Source: Bacteroidetes bacterium UBA2475 (lineage in GTDB: Bacteria > Bacteroidota > Bacteroidia > B-17B0 > Aurantibacillaceae). From it: a stretch of 64,000 bases of DNA. The notes beneath the pieces were generated by a model. That model had not been told where the DNA came from. It saw nothing but the letters and a program-made list of their open reading frames with translations, and searched no databases. The DNA lies in assembly GCA_002342065.1 (NCBI GenBank), contig DDPF01000003.1, positions 310,001 through 374,000 of the forward strand, written 5' to 3'. A program made the position numbers and the translations under genes. Shown in pieces: positions 33,739 to 42,594 of the stretch (positions within the stretch are counted from its first letter, which is position 1; every line of letters begins with the position of its first letter).

Positions 33739-34584
33739 GTGAACATTAAAGTTATTATATCTCTCTTCGCGGCATTCCTAATTGGTTTTTCTTTTAGGGA
33801 CCCGGCAGATATTACTCCCGCTAAGATCCTGCACCAAATGTACGATTCCATTAAAAATGTAAAAACAATGCGTACAAAGGTGGCTGCGCTTGAGCGGATC
33901 GATAAAAAATTCTCTTCCGCCAATTCAGAATACATTGTACAAACGCATCCACGAAAGGTATATTTTATCAATCGCTCAAAAAAACTGGAAGTTTTATACA
34001 ATACAGAGCTTTATGGCCGTAAAGCCTTGGTAAAACCAAATGTTTTTCCATACATGACCTTAAGCCTTGATCCAACGGGGAATATTATGCGCAAGAACCA
34101 ACATTATTCTATTCACGAATTGGGCTACTCTTTTATTGGCACTTCTATTGCTTTAACCTTAAGTAAAGATAAAGATGGCTTAAAGAACTTTACCTTTAAT
34201 GGCAAATCGCACAAGAATGGTTATGCCTGTTATATGTTGACATATGAGAACAAGAATTATTCTTACGTAGATTATAAAGTTGGCGAAAAAGAAACAGTTG
34301 GTGTTGTTGCCTCTAAGTTATGCGTGAACGAATATTTATTACGCGATAACAATGATCTTTTAAATGACTTTGGTTATTTAAAAAAAGGAAGGGTATTAAA
34401 AGTACCAACCTTATATTGTAAAAAAGCAATTTTGTTTATTGACGAAAAATTAATGCTGCCTGTATCTATTAGTTTGTATGATGATGCAGGATTATTTGAA
34501 AGTTACGAATACTCTTCTATAGAAATTAATAAACCTTTAAAAGAATCAGACTTTAACCGAGATAATAAAAATTACGGTTTCTAA
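33739..34584 (+). CDS. DUF1571-like exported protein
   Basis: 281 residues, GTG start. Signal peptide MNIKVIISLFAAFLIGFSF, then a single alpha/beta domain with IVQTHPRKVYFINRSKK and LPVSISLYDDAGLFESYEYSSIEIN resembling DUF1571 / outer-membrane-lipoprotein-sorting-like proteins. A middle segment (YVDYKVGEKETVGVVASKLCVNEYLLRDNND) resembles a LysM-like insertion. It is probably periplasmic; the role is unknown. The gene stands alone between divergent kdsB and convergent M42 peptidase. Confidence 0.7.
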   Translation: MNIKVIISLFAAFLIGFSFRDPADITPAKILHQMYDSIKNVKTMRTKVAALERIDKKFSSANSEYIVQTHPRKVYFINRSKKLEVLYNTELYGRKALVKPNVFPYMTLSLDPTGNIMRKNQHYSIHELGYSFIGTSIALTLSKDKDGLKNFTFNGKSHKNGYACYMLTYENKNYSYVDYKVGEKETVGVVASKLCVNEYLLRDNNDLLNDFGYLKKGRVLKVPTLYCKKAILFIDEKLMLPVSISLYDDAGLFESYEYSSIEINKPLKESDFNRDNKNYGF

Positions 34585-34619
34585 TGATAACTAAGAAAAT
34601 TTGATGTTTTTTACTGCGC

Positions 34620-34684
34620 GGCTCCGGAGGAGCCAAACAGTTTTAAAAAGTAGATCAAAAAATCACCTCGCACCAGAGGTGCGA
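34620..34684. repeat. Two short perfect hairpins in the intergenic gap
   Basis: GGCTCC-gga-GGAGCC at 34620-34634 and TCGCACC-aga-GGTGCGA at 34668-34684. They lie between convergent genes, so either could help terminate transcription, but neither is followed by a strong T-run. They look like small dispersed palindromes. Confidence 0.55.
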
Positions 34685-34696
34685 AACATTACAACA

Positions 34697-35650
34697 CTAA
34701 AGTTCTTTCATTAACACTTTATAAAGCTCTATCATTCCTTCAATGTCTTTTTTATGCACTTTTTCATCGGGTGTATGTACATTTTCTTCTGCGGCACCAA
34801 CAAAACACCAATCCCATGGATACTCGGCCATTTGTAACTCTTTTGCATCACTACCACCGCTTCCTTCAACTTCTAATTGAAAAGCACATTTATTTTTTCG
34901 GGCAATAGAAATAATTTTATTGATGTAACTTCTGCGTGGCACTAAACTATCGCGCATACTAATTACCGGTCCTTTTGCATAACTCACGCCATCAGAGATC
35001 CACGAAATATCAGAAATTAATCCCTGTGAAATTTTATATTTTTCCTGCAAATATCTTTGAAGGTAGGCAACACTTCCGCCACCATGTTCTTCATAAGTGC
35101 TAAAAACAATTGCGCCATCTTTTAATGTAGATGCAAGTTGCAAAGCACTGTAAACTCCTAAACGGTTATCCATATAACAGCATTGGATGTGATCTTTATC
35201 CTCACGCCAATTTGGTTTAAAGGTTAATTCAGTACCTGTTTCAAAATCTCTTTTTCCTTTGTAAGATAATTCGCGCATACCGCTTTTTTTATCATCGGTA
35301 ACTTTTAATTCAACTTCTTGCAAACCTTTACTATCAGATCCAATTAATCTAAACCCATTTTTAGTAACGGGTCCGCCAATTTTTACCAGTTGTTTGCCAT
35401 AGCGTACTGTAAAGCCAATACTATCCATATGGGCAAAAACAGCAGTACGTGGTTTACCAAAAATTAAAATAATATTATCCTGAAAACCATCGCCATAAAT
35501 AACTTTTGGTTTGTGCTTCCAGTTCTTTGAATTTTCTTTTATATAATTTAAAATGAACATTTTCATGCCAACCTCGTTGCCACTTGGCGCATGCATATGA
35601 CACATTTCTTTAAGGAGTGTATATTTTGAATCGGTTTTTGTTTTTTTCAT
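34697..35650 (-). CDS. M42-like metallopeptidase (aminopeptidase)
   Basis: 317 residues. Metal-ligand landmarks of the M42/M20 clan: FAHMDSIGF (first His-Asp), CCYMDNRLGVYSAL (bridging Asp), STYEEHGGGSVA (catalytic Glu-Glu), SDISW and the final VHTPDEKVH. Probably a cytoplasmic dinuclear-zinc aminopeptidase. It ends an apparent operon EamA-yigZ-M42 (gaps of -1 and 8 bases). Confidence 0.87.
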   Translation of the reverse strand: MKKTKTDSKYTLLKEMCHMHAPSGNEVGMKMFILNYIKENSKNWKHKPKVIYGDGFQDNIILIFGKPRTAVFAHMDSIGFTVRYGKQLVKIGGPVTKNGFRLIGSDSKGLQEVELKVTDDKKSGMRELSYKGKRDFETGTELTFKPNWREDKDHIQCCYMDNRLGVYSALQLASTLKDGAIVFSTYEEHGGGSVAYLQRYLQEKYKISQGLISDISWISDGVSYAKGPVISMRDSLVPRRSYINKIISIARKNKCAFQLEVEGSGGSDAKELQMAEYPWDWCFVGAAEENVHTPDEKVHKKDIEGMIELYKVLMKEL

Positions 35651-35658
35651 AATGAGGG

Positions 35659-36273
35659 CTAAAGTGTTTTTAAATAGCTGAGTTTTGACGTGTAAAGGTC
35701 TGTAAAATCTTCTTCCAGTTTTACTGAATTTTGTTTTTTTATTTGAAAAATGATCGAATTATTTGTTTCGTAGCTATGTGAAATTATTTTTGCGTTATTC
35801 TCTTTTAAAATTCGCATTACCAAGTTAATACTTTCTTCATTAAAATCAACTTTATATTCAAATAAAATAAAACGTTCGTATATTTCTGCTGCAGCAATTA
35901 CCTCCGCGGCCGCCTGTTTATATGCATTTATCAACCCACTTACACCTAAAAGTGTTCCGCCAAAATAACGCACTACCACAATCAAAACATTGCTAAGGTC
36001 TTTTGCCTGTATCTGGCCTAAAATTGGTTTTCCGGCAGTATTATTGGGTTCACCATCATCATTTGCCCTAAATGCGGCTTTATCGGCACCTAAACGCCAT
36101 GCGTAACAATGATGATTGGCGGTAGGATGTTCTTTTTTTAGTTGGCCTAAATGTTCTTTTATCTCTGCCTCACTACTCACCGGAAAAATAAATGTCAAAA
36201 ATTTTGAACCCCGTTCTTTAATAAGTGCTTGTTGTGGCGCTTTTATAGTAAAATATGAATCTGAAAAAAGCAT
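35659..36273 (-). CDS. YigZ/IMPACT family protein
   Basis: 204 residues. The N-terminal UPF0029/IMPACT domain shows KERGSKFLTFIFPV, HHCYAWRLGA, DDGEPNNTAGKPIL and VVRYFGGTLLGVSGLINAY; the C-terminal half is the smaller DUF1949-like domain. Homologues are linked to translation control in eukaryotes, but the bacterial role is unclear. It starts within the stop codon of the EamA gene (TAATG). Confidence 0.92.
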   Translation of the reverse strand: MLFSDSYFTIKAPQQALIKERGSKFLTFIFPVSSEAEIKEHLGQLKKEHPTANHHCYAWRLGADKAAFRANDDGEPNNTAGKPILGQIQAKDLSNVLIVVVRYFGGTLLGVSGLINAYKQAAAEVIAAAEIYERFILFEYKVDFNEESINLVMRILKENNAKIISHSYETNNSIIFQIKKQNSVKLEEDFTDLYTSKLSYLKTL

Positions 36274-37151
36274 TATAAGGCGATCAATAAAATGGATATA
36301 ATAGCCAAAACAATTCCTGCAAGATTTAGGGGCGATAATTTTTCTTTAAACACCATCCAGCCCAAAAAGGCCGAGAGCGCTACGTTTGAGAGATTCAACA
36401 CCGGAAACAGTTGTGCGCTTTGAAAAACATTTGCATCGAGAGATTTAAAAATAAAGTAAATACTAAAGTAGTTTGGCACACCAAGTATTATACCTCCTAA
36501 TATATTTTTTGGTGCAAATACTTCTTTAATTGTTAATGAGTGTTGTACGACAACCTTATAAATTAAAATACAACTTCCAATTACAAATGCCGTTAAAAAA
36601 GTGCAGATAGAAAATAGCGCGCTCTCATCTTTACTTTTTATATAAAATTCATTGCTGGCATTTATAGTAATATCAATGAGTCCACTGCCAATAAAAACAA
36701 GAATTGGCAACCATATTAAACCAGTATTAACAGATTTTTTAGACGAAGAATAGGTGGAAAGATATACAGCCACCAAAGCCAACACTATTCCCGCAATTTT
36801 AAGGACAGATAATTGCTGGTTTAAAAAAATAACAGAGAACAATACAGGCATTACCACACTCATTTTATTGGCTACCGATGCTGTTGAAATGCTTATTTTT
36901 TGGGCAGTTTGGGCAATTAAATAAAATATTGAAATAAACAGCGCCCCAAGGGGTATGCAAATGTAGATCCAATCTGAACTAAAAATGGCTTTAACGCTAA
37001 TATTTGAATGTAAAAAGAGTATACCGGTAAGTCCCGCGGTTATGTAGTTAAATACAATAGCTACAAGCGAATTAACACCATATTTTTGAAATGCTTTAAG
37101 AATTAATAAAAGCAGAACGCTGATCGTTATTGTAAGGACAATATATAGCAT
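36273..37151 (-). CDS. EamA/DMT-family transporter
   Basis: 292 residues with about ten hydrophobic helices arranged as two EamA repeats. Both repeats end in the family's conserved stretch (FLNQQLSVLKIAGIVLALVAVYLS and FKEKLSPLNLAGIVLAIISIL). It is a predicted inner-membrane exporter of metabolites; the substrate is unknown. First gene of the EamA-yigZ-M42 operon. Confidence 0.88.
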   Translation of the reverse strand: MLYIVLTITISVLLLLILKAFQKYGVNSLVAIVFNYITAGLTGILFLHSNISVKAIFSSDWIYICIPLGALFISIFYLIAQTAQKISISTASVANKMSVVMPVLFSVIFLNQQLSVLKIAGIVLALVAVYLSTYSSSKKSVNTGLIWLPILVFIGSGLIDITINASNEFYIKSKDESALFSICTFLTAFVIGSCILIYKVVVQHSLTIKEVFAPKNILGGIILGVPNYFSIYFIFKSLDANVFQSAQLFPVLNLSNVALSAFLGWMVFKEKLSPLNLAGIVLAIISILLIAL

Positions 37152-37227
37152 TTAAACCTGTAACAAATTTATAATATAAAATTAAAACAGGGCCTCATTG
37201 TAGAATATATTTTTATATTTTTGATGT

Positions 37228-37944
37228 ATGAACAAACACCTTACTTTTTTTGTACTGTTTTTATGTTTTTTGGTAAATGCCGGTTTTTCGCAAAACATTT
37301 ATTATAAAAATGTAAATGATTCTATTTTGCCAAATTTTAAAGACACTGCCAATAAAATAATAATTGTAAATGGCGACTCTACTTTTAACTTAAAGAATAA
37401 ATTTGCTTACGTGCAGCGTTTTTTTCCAAAAATAGAATTTCAGAACATTAAAATTAAATTCACAAAATCGCAAAAGATAGTAAAGATAAAACCAACCTTC
37501 GCTTCTATATTTAAAGCGCCAAAACAACGTATCTATAAGATCTATTATTCTAATCTTTCAGAAACAACGCTTGATAGTGTTTTAATTAAAAATCTGTCGC
37601 TGAATTCTCAAATTGGTTTAATTGCCATTCAAATGAGCAGGATAGAAGATTTTAGGACCGGTGGTTTTTTTGATTTTGTAGCATGGCATTTTAAACAACT
37701 CTCCACCAAAGCAAAAAATAAAATTAATTACGATGATGAGCTGCGCGCAATAGAGGCAGGTCTGGGTTATCAGTTATTGGCCTTAAGCAAAGAGAACGAA
37801 GAAAAGTTAAAGATCGAGAAGTGGAAAAACGTAAAAGGTTATGCGCATTATCTTAAACATAACAAGAACCGTTCGATGAGTGCCGAGATCATTTCTAACT
37901 TTGTGAACGATCAACCGGTTTACCACGCACAACAATATAAATAG
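37228..37944 (+). CDS. Exported hypothetical protein
   Basis: 238 residues: signal peptide MNKHLTFFVLFLCFLVNAGFS, then a soluble mixed domain rich in Lys, Asn and Ile with no family that I recognise (landmarks QRIYKIYYSNLSETTLDSVL, IGLIAIQMSRIEDF, DDELRAIEAGLGYQLLALSKENE). Probably periplasmic. A TATTTTTG box at 37216-37223 lies only 5 bases before the ATG. It is followed 30 bases later by the TPR sensor gene, so the two may be cotranscribed. Confidence 0.75.
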   Translation: MNKHLTFFVLFLCFLVNAGFSQNIYYKNVNDSILPNFKDTANKIIIVNGDSTFNLKNKFAYVQRFFPKIEFQNIKIKFTKSQKIVKIKPTFASIFKAPKQRIYKIYYSNLSETTLDSVLIKNLSLNSQIGLIAIQMSRIEDFRTGGFFDFVAWHFKQLSTKAKNKINYDDELRAIEAGLGYQLLALSKENEEKLKIEKWKNVKGYAHYLKHNKNRSMSAEIISNFVNDQPVYHAQQYK

Positions 37945-37974
37945 TTTTTAATTCGTACAAAAAAATTAAAATAT

Positions 37975-39459
37975 ATGTATAAGAATTTACGTTATATTTT
38001 ATTTTTTGTTTTAATTAGCACTTCTTGTTCATTTTTTTCGCAACAAAATAATGAGCAATTTATTAAGTCGCTCGATTCACTTGAAACTATTCTAAAAACT
38101 GCGGCAAAAGACACTAACCGTGTTAAGCTTTTAGTAAAGATCGCCAGTCGCAATAAAAATTTTAATCCCGAAAGAACTTTATCTTGCGCACGAGAAGCGC
38201 TTGCTCTCTCATATGAACTTAAATTTGCTAACGGAATTTTTAGAGGTTTTGAAATGCTCACAGCAGGTATGAAATATACCGGTCGCCAAAAAGAGCTTTT
38301 AGTTTATTTGGATAGATGGGAAAAGATTGCCGATTCACTTGGCAATGCACATCAAAAAGCAAAAAGCTGTAATGCGCGTGGTACTATCTTAATGGACCTT
38401 GGTAATTATTCCAAAGCCGCCGAAAACTATTTTAAAGCAATTAAAATTGACGAAGGCTTAACCGATAAATACGCGCTTGCAGCTGATTATGGAAATCTGG
38501 CGTTAGTATATGAGTCCATGAAAAAATACGAATTGGCTTTAGAATATGTAAATAAAGCAATGAAAATTGATAAAGAGCTGGGAGATAAAAAAGGTTATTT
38601 AAATGCTATCGGAAATTTAAGCAATATTTATTCTTACATGGGCGACAATAAAAAAGCGCTTGAATACGCTTTTGAATTTCTAAAGCTCGCCGAAGAGATG
38701 GATAATAAAATGCTTGTAGCTTCTGCATTAAGTAACATAGGTAGTATCTATGATGAAAAGGGCGATAAGGACAAAGCCATTGAGTATTATAAAAAAGCTT
38801 TACCCATGGCAAAAGAAATGGGCAACGATGAAATTATTATTGTAAATTGTATTAACGTAGGTAATTTATATTTGGATAAAGGTCAATACGATCCATCCAT
38901 AGAAATGCTACTACAAGGTTTGGCTAAGGCCGAAGAAATTGATCTTAAATTTCACATGAGTGAATGTTATAGATTATTAGCACTTGCTTATCGCGGAAAA
39001 AAAGATCTTGCAAATGCTTATGACTATTTAGATAAATACACACAGTTAAAAGATACGCTTCTTAATACCGAAAATTCGCGGCAGGTAAATGAAATGTCGG
39101 CCATGTACGAAAAAGATAAACAGGAATTAAAGATCAGCGCTCTTGAAAAAGAAAAACAATTATCCAACCAGGTCATCGAAAAACAAAATAATTTTCGGAA
39201 TATCCTTATTGTAGTTGTTATACTTATTATTTTACTGGCGGTTGTATTATTTATGGCTTTTATGACCAAACAAAAAGCCAATAAGCTTTTAGAATCAAGC
39301 AATGCCGAGATCCAACATCAAAAAGACATTATCGAAGAAAAAAATAAAAGTATTACCGATAGTATCTATTATGCCAAACGTATTCAAACTACTTTAATGC
39401 CTACAGAAAAGTACATCAGCAAAAGCATGGAAAAACTGGTAAAAAAAGATAAATACTAA
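37975..39459 (+). CDS. TPR sensor protein truncated before its SpoIIE-type output domain
   Basis: 494 residues: signal peptide, at least six tetratricopeptide repeats (about 80-370; for example NYSKAAENYFKAIKID, DKAIEYYKKALPMAKEMG), one transmembrane helix near 405-430 (ILIVVVILIILLAVVLFMAF), then a coiled coil ending KSITDSIYYAKRIQTTLMPTEKY and a stop. The same linker in the protein at 865-2877 (DSISYAKRLQQAILP) leads straight into the PP2C phosphatase. Here the CDS stops about 20 residues past the linker and no phosphatase remnant is seen downstream. It may be a pseudo-receptor, a scaffold, or a degraded gene. Confidence 0.88.
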   Translation: MYKNLRYILFFVLISTSCSFFSQQNNEQFIKSLDSLETILKTAAKDTNRVKLLVKIASRNKNFNPERTLSCAREALALSYELKFANGIFRGFEMLTAGMKYTGRQKELLVYLDRWEKIADSLGNAHQKAKSCNARGTILMDLGNYSKAAENYFKAIKIDEGLTDKYALAADYGNLALVYESMKKYELALEYVNKAMKIDKELGDKKGYLNAIGNLSNIYSYMGDNKKALEYAFEFLKLAEEMDNKMLVASALSNIGSIYDEKGDKDKAIEYYKKALPMAKEMGNDEIIIVNCINVGNLYLDKGQYDPSIEMLLQGLAKAEEIDLKFHMSECYRLLALAYRGKKDLANAYDYLDKYTQLKDTLLNTENSRQVNEMSAMYEKDKQELKISALEKEKQLSNQVIEKQNNFRNILIVVVILIILLAVVLFMAFMTKQKANKLLESSNAEIQHQKDIIEEKNKSITDSIYYAKRIQTTLMPTEKYISKSMEKLVKKDKY

Positions 39460-39507
39460 GCACCGAACTTTTATCGTACTAAATTGTTATACTTAAAAAT
39501 AACTAGC

Positions 39508-39915
39508 ATGTTCAAAAAAATAATTCTTCTCGCCACATTCACATTTGTTTCTTTTATCTCCTATTCACAAGCCGTGCAAGGACCAGATAATGTATTTATT
39601 GGTACCATTAAAAAAGACGGCACTGTTTTAGATGAAGCCAACAAAGTAGTTGGGAAATTTAAAACCGACGGTACGGTGCTTGGTAAAAATTCTATCATTA
39701 TTGGTTTTCTTGCTCCTGATGGGCATATTGAGAACGAAGCCCATAAAGTAGTTGGCACTATTAAAGAAGACAATAATATTTATGACGCAGAAAAGAAATT
39801 GATCGGCAAAATATTGCCTGATGGCACTGTACAAAATCAAACCGGAGAAATAATTGGCTACGCCAGAGAGATATTACCGAGATGGGCTGCCGCTTATTTT
39901 TTCTTTTTGTTTTAA
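39508..39915 (+). CDS. Secreted five-repeat beta protein (beta-flower-like)
   Basis: About 135 residues. Signal peptide MFKKIILLATFTFVSFISYSQ, then five consecutive repeats of 18-20 residues with the pattern GxIxxDGTVxDxxxxxVGxI (IGTIKKDGTVLDEANKVVG, KFKTDGTVLGKNSIIIG, FLAPDGHIENEAHKVVG, TIKEDNNIYDAEKKLIG, KILPDGTVQNQTGEIIG). The count and spacing suggest a five-fold closed beta structure, as in proteins annotated 5-fold beta-flower in Bacteroidota. The C terminus ends in a hydrophobic aromatic run (AAYFFFLF). Starts at the ATG at 39508; an upstream TTG (39484) is less likely. Confidence 0.75.
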   Translation: MFKKIILLATFTFVSFISYSQAVQGPDNVFIGTIKKDGTVLDEANKVVGKFKTDGTVLGKNSIIIGFLAPDGHIENEAHKVVGTIKEDNNIYDAEKKLIGKILPDGTVQNQTGEIIGYAREILPRWAAAYFFFLF

Positions 39916-39931
39916 ATATCCAATCTTGTTT

Positions 39932-40075
39932 TAAACCACATAGGCACATAGAAAAAAGTTTAACTAAACTTAAATGAGTTACACATAATTTTATTCGCTT
40001 TGCGAATAAAATCCTATGTTTATCTTTCTAAACTTTTGCTTAGTTTACAAAGAACCTATGTGTCTATGTGGTTAA
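39932..40075. repeat. AACCACATAG palindrome, copy 5
   Basis: TAAACCACATAGGCACATAG at the left, CTATGTGTCTATGTGGTTAA at the right, inner hairpin TTATTCGCTTTGCGAATAA (39991-40009), plus further nested pairing (AACTAAACTTAA / CTAAACTTTTGCTTAGTTTA). It separates the beta-flower gene from glnN; convergent transcription makes a terminator role possible. Confidence 0.82.
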
Positions 40076-40088
40076 TTTTTTATTGCGC

Positions 40089-42278
40089 TTAACGTAAATA
40101 AAGCATTTCTCTATACTTCGGTAACGGCCATGTAGCATCATCAACTATATTCTCAAGCTTATCCACATTGTAACGAATAGTTTCAAAAAATGGTTTTACT
40201 TTTTCACAATAAGCATGCGCTTGTTTTTTAGTGCTGTCTAAATTGTTTGCGTTCTTGCGCGCTTCAGTCATATCATCTGCTGATTTTTTAATAATGCTAA
40301 CATGCTCACTGATCTCTTTTATCAATTCAATTTGTGTATCAGCAGCTTTTTTAAATTCCGCAGCTCCTAAAATTTCTTTTAAGCCTCTTGCATTTTCAAT
40401 CAACGTTTTTTGATAATTTAAGGCTGCAGGAATGATCTGGTTGTTCACCATATCTGCCATGATACGTGATTCAATTTGAATTTTCTTAGTATACGTTTCC
40501 AAACTTATCTCGTAACGGGCTTCTTGCTCACGGTGATTTAAAATACCTTGTGACTCAAACATGTGTAACGATTTTTTCGAGATCATTGCATCTAACGCTC
40601 CCGGTGTTGTAGAGATATTTGCTAAACCACGTTTCTTCGCTTCTGCTTTCCACTCATCGCCATAACCATTTCCTTCAAAACGAATACGCTTGCTGGCAAT
40701 AATGTATTTTTTTAATACCTGGAAGATGGCTTCATCCTTCTCTACTTTTTTATCGATCAACGAATCAACTTCTTTTTTAAAGGCCACTAGTTGTTCTGCA
40801 ACAATTGCATTTAATACGGTCATTGGTCCGCCGCAATTAGCCGAAGAGCCAACGGCACGGAACTCAAATTTATTTCCTGTAAAAGCAAATGGCGAAGTAC
40901 GGTTACGATCTGTATTATCTAATAAGATATCAGGTATACGACCAATGTTCATTTTTAATTTTGTTTTTTCTTCCGGACTCATCTTGCCGCTGTGTACTGC
41001 TTTTTCAAGATCATCCAACACGTTAGATAATTGTTGTCCTAAAAAAACCGACATGATAGCAGGCGGTGCTTCGTTAGCACCCAAACGGTGATCGTTATTG
41101 GCAGAAGCGATAGAAGCGCGAAGAAGATCTGCGTGTTCGTAAACTGCCATTACTGTGTTCACGAAAAAAGTTAAGAACTGTAAATTTGTTTTTGGGGTTT
41201 TGCCCGGCGATAATAAATTTTTTCCACCATCGGTTGCCAAGCTCCAGTTATTATGCTTACCGCTACCGTTAACACCGGCGTAAGGTTTTTCGTGTAATAA
41301 CACGCGGAAGTTATGACGGATAGCAACTTTTTCCATCACATCCATTAATAATAAATTATGATCTACCGCTAAATTTGTTTCTTCAAAAACTGGAGCGCAC
41401 TCAAATTGTGCAGGCGCAACTTCGTTATGACGGGTACGTACCGGTATTCCTAACAAATGAGATTCATATTCAAAATCGCGCATGTAAGCCGCCACTCTTT
41501 CCGGAATAGAACCCCAGTAATGATCTTCTAACTGTTGGCCCTTTGCCGGAGCATGACCAAATAATGTACGACCTGTTTGTTGAAGATCGTAACGGATATT
41601 ATATAAAGCCGAGTCAATTAAAAAATATTCCTGCTCCCAACCTAATGTTGCAATTACTTTTGTAACGTTCTTATCAAAATACTGGCAAACATCAGTAGCT
41701 GCTTTATCAATAGCGTGAAGTGATTTTAATAAAGGCGTTTTAAAATCTAAGGACTCACCTGTGTAAGAAATAAAAATCGTTGGTATACATAAAGTTTGTC
41801 CCCAGATAAATGCCGGAGATGTAGGATCCCAGGCAGTGTAACCACGGGCTTCAAACGTATTACGAATACCACCATTAGGAAAAGAAGAAGCATCTGGTTC
41901 TTGTTGCACTAAAGCATTACCGCTAAAACGCTCAATGGCGCGGCCACCGGCAATAGGCTCAAAAAATCCGTCATGTTTTTCGGCAGTAGCACCTGATAGT
42001 GGTTGGAACCAGTGTGTGAAATGTGTAACACCTTTACTTTGCGCCCAGGCTTTCATGCAGGCAGCAACCTGGTCGGCCATTTTGCGCTCTACAATAGTAC
42101 CCTGGTGCATAGAGTTTTGAATACTGTCAAAGGCTTCTTCCGAAAGGAACTCGCGCATGGCATCCATACCAAATACATCAGAGCCGTAGTACTCCGAAAC
42201 TTTTTTGTCTGATTTCTCAAGGGCAACAGGCACTCGGTTTACAACGTCCTGCATGGCTAAAATTCGTCTTGTGGTCAT
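40089..42278 (-). CDS. glnN: Type III glutamine synthetase
   Basis: 729 residues, the length of GSIII, ATP-dependent synthesis of glutamine from glutamate and ammonia. N-terminal GSIII region: FTHWFQPLSGATAEKHDGF. Core motifs: EQEYFLID, HNEVAPAQFECAPVFEE, GVNGSGKHNNWSL, NDHRLGANEAPPA, NRTSPFAFTGNKFEFR and GSSANCGGPMTVLN. It forms large double-ring oligomers in other Bacteroidota. Monocistronic on the minus strand, with its own promoter (42318-42345) and three AGGGGGT motifs upstream. With gdhA at 53844 it covers both ammonia-assimilation routes. Confidence 0.97.
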   Translation of the reverse strand: MTTRRILAMQDVVNRVPVALEKSDKKVSEYYGSDVFGMDAMREFLSEEAFDSIQNSMHQGTIVERKMADQVAACMKAWAQSKGVTHFTHWFQPLSGATAEKHDGFFEPIAGGRAIERFSGNALVQQEPDASSFPNGGIRNTFEARGYTAWDPTSPAFIWGQTLCIPTIFISYTGESLDFKTPLLKSLHAIDKAATDVCQYFDKNVTKVIATLGWEQEYFLIDSALYNIRYDLQQTGRTLFGHAPAKGQQLEDHYWGSIPERVAAYMRDFEYESHLLGIPVRTRHNEVAPAQFECAPVFEETNLAVDHNLLLMDVMEKVAIRHNFRVLLHEKPYAGVNGSGKHNNWSLATDGGKNLLSPGKTPKTNLQFLTFFVNTVMAVYEHADLLRASIASANNDHRLGANEAPPAIMSVFLGQQLSNVLDDLEKAVHSGKMSPEEKTKLKMNIGRIPDILLDNTDRNRTSPFAFTGNKFEFRAVGSSANCGGPMTVLNAIVAEQLVAFKKEVDSLIDKKVEKDEAIFQVLKKYIIASKRIRFEGNGYGDEWKAEAKKRGLANISTTPGALDAMISKKSLHMFESQGILNHREQEARYEISLETYTKKIQIESRIMADMVNNQIIPAALNYQKTLIENARGLKEILGAAEFKKAADTQIELIKEISEHVSIIKKSADDMTEARKNANNLDSTKKQAHAYCEKVKPFFETIRYNVDKLENIVDDATWPLPKYREMLYLR

Positions 42279-42283
42279 TTTAT

Positions 42284-42394
42284 AGGGGGTTAAATAGGTT
42301 TTTTATCAAAATTTTTACAAATGTAGTCAAAAAATAGGGGGTCAAACCAAAAAATATCAACTTTTTTGAAAATTTTTGTTGAAAAAGAGGGGGT
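42284..42394 (-). promoter_or_regulatory. Three ACCCCCT direct repeats at 52-base spacing around the glnN promoter
   Basis: AGGGGGT on the plus strand at 42284-42290, 42336-42342 and 42388-42394 (ACCCCCT in the glnN sense). Start-to-start distance is exactly 52 bases both times, about five helical turns. One copy lies in the leader, one inside the promoter spacer, one upstream. It is a candidate operator; no known factor is claimed. Confidence 0.45.
42318..42345 (-). promoter_or_regulatory. Promoter of glnN
   Basis: Minus strand: TTG (42345-42343), 17-base spacer, TACATTTG (42325-42318), matching TTG / TAnnTTTG. A second TTG five bases further upstream would give a 22-base spacer. It lies 40 bases before the glnN ATG. 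Confidence 0.7.
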
Positions 42395-42559
42395 GAAGAT
42401 AAATTTAACTGATTTTTAATACCCTTTAACGCCAATTAGCCCATTTTACATCCTTAAAGAGGAAAAGTGTAAATTTGGTAAAACCAAAAGGAACGGAAAA
42501 ACTAATGTTATCCTGTAAAAACAGCAAGATTAGATTAACAAAATTCATCCTATAAGGAA

Positions 42560-42580
42560 GTTATAGGTAAGTGGGCGGAC
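42560..42580 (+). repeat. Left inverted repeat of the cassette-like segment
   Basis: GTTATAGGTAAGTGGGCGGAC is the near reverse complement of 43603-43624 (one indel, two mismatches). Together they bracket the OmpA-like gene and the frameshifted gene. It begins with GTTA as integron core sites do. A small CCTATAA/TTATAGG hairpin overlaps its left edge. Confidence 0.6.
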
Positions 42581-42594
42581 AGTTCCGAAAGACA

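Noticed and set aside
40690..41091. Open frame of 133 codons on the plus strand within glnN
   Set aside because: Antisense to the strongly conserved glutamine synthetase core; no protein features.
42470..42477. TAAATTTG box as the promoter of the OmpA-like cassette gene
   Set aside because: It matches the -7 consensus but is about 118 bases from the start with no convincing TTG at -33; too weak to list as a feature.
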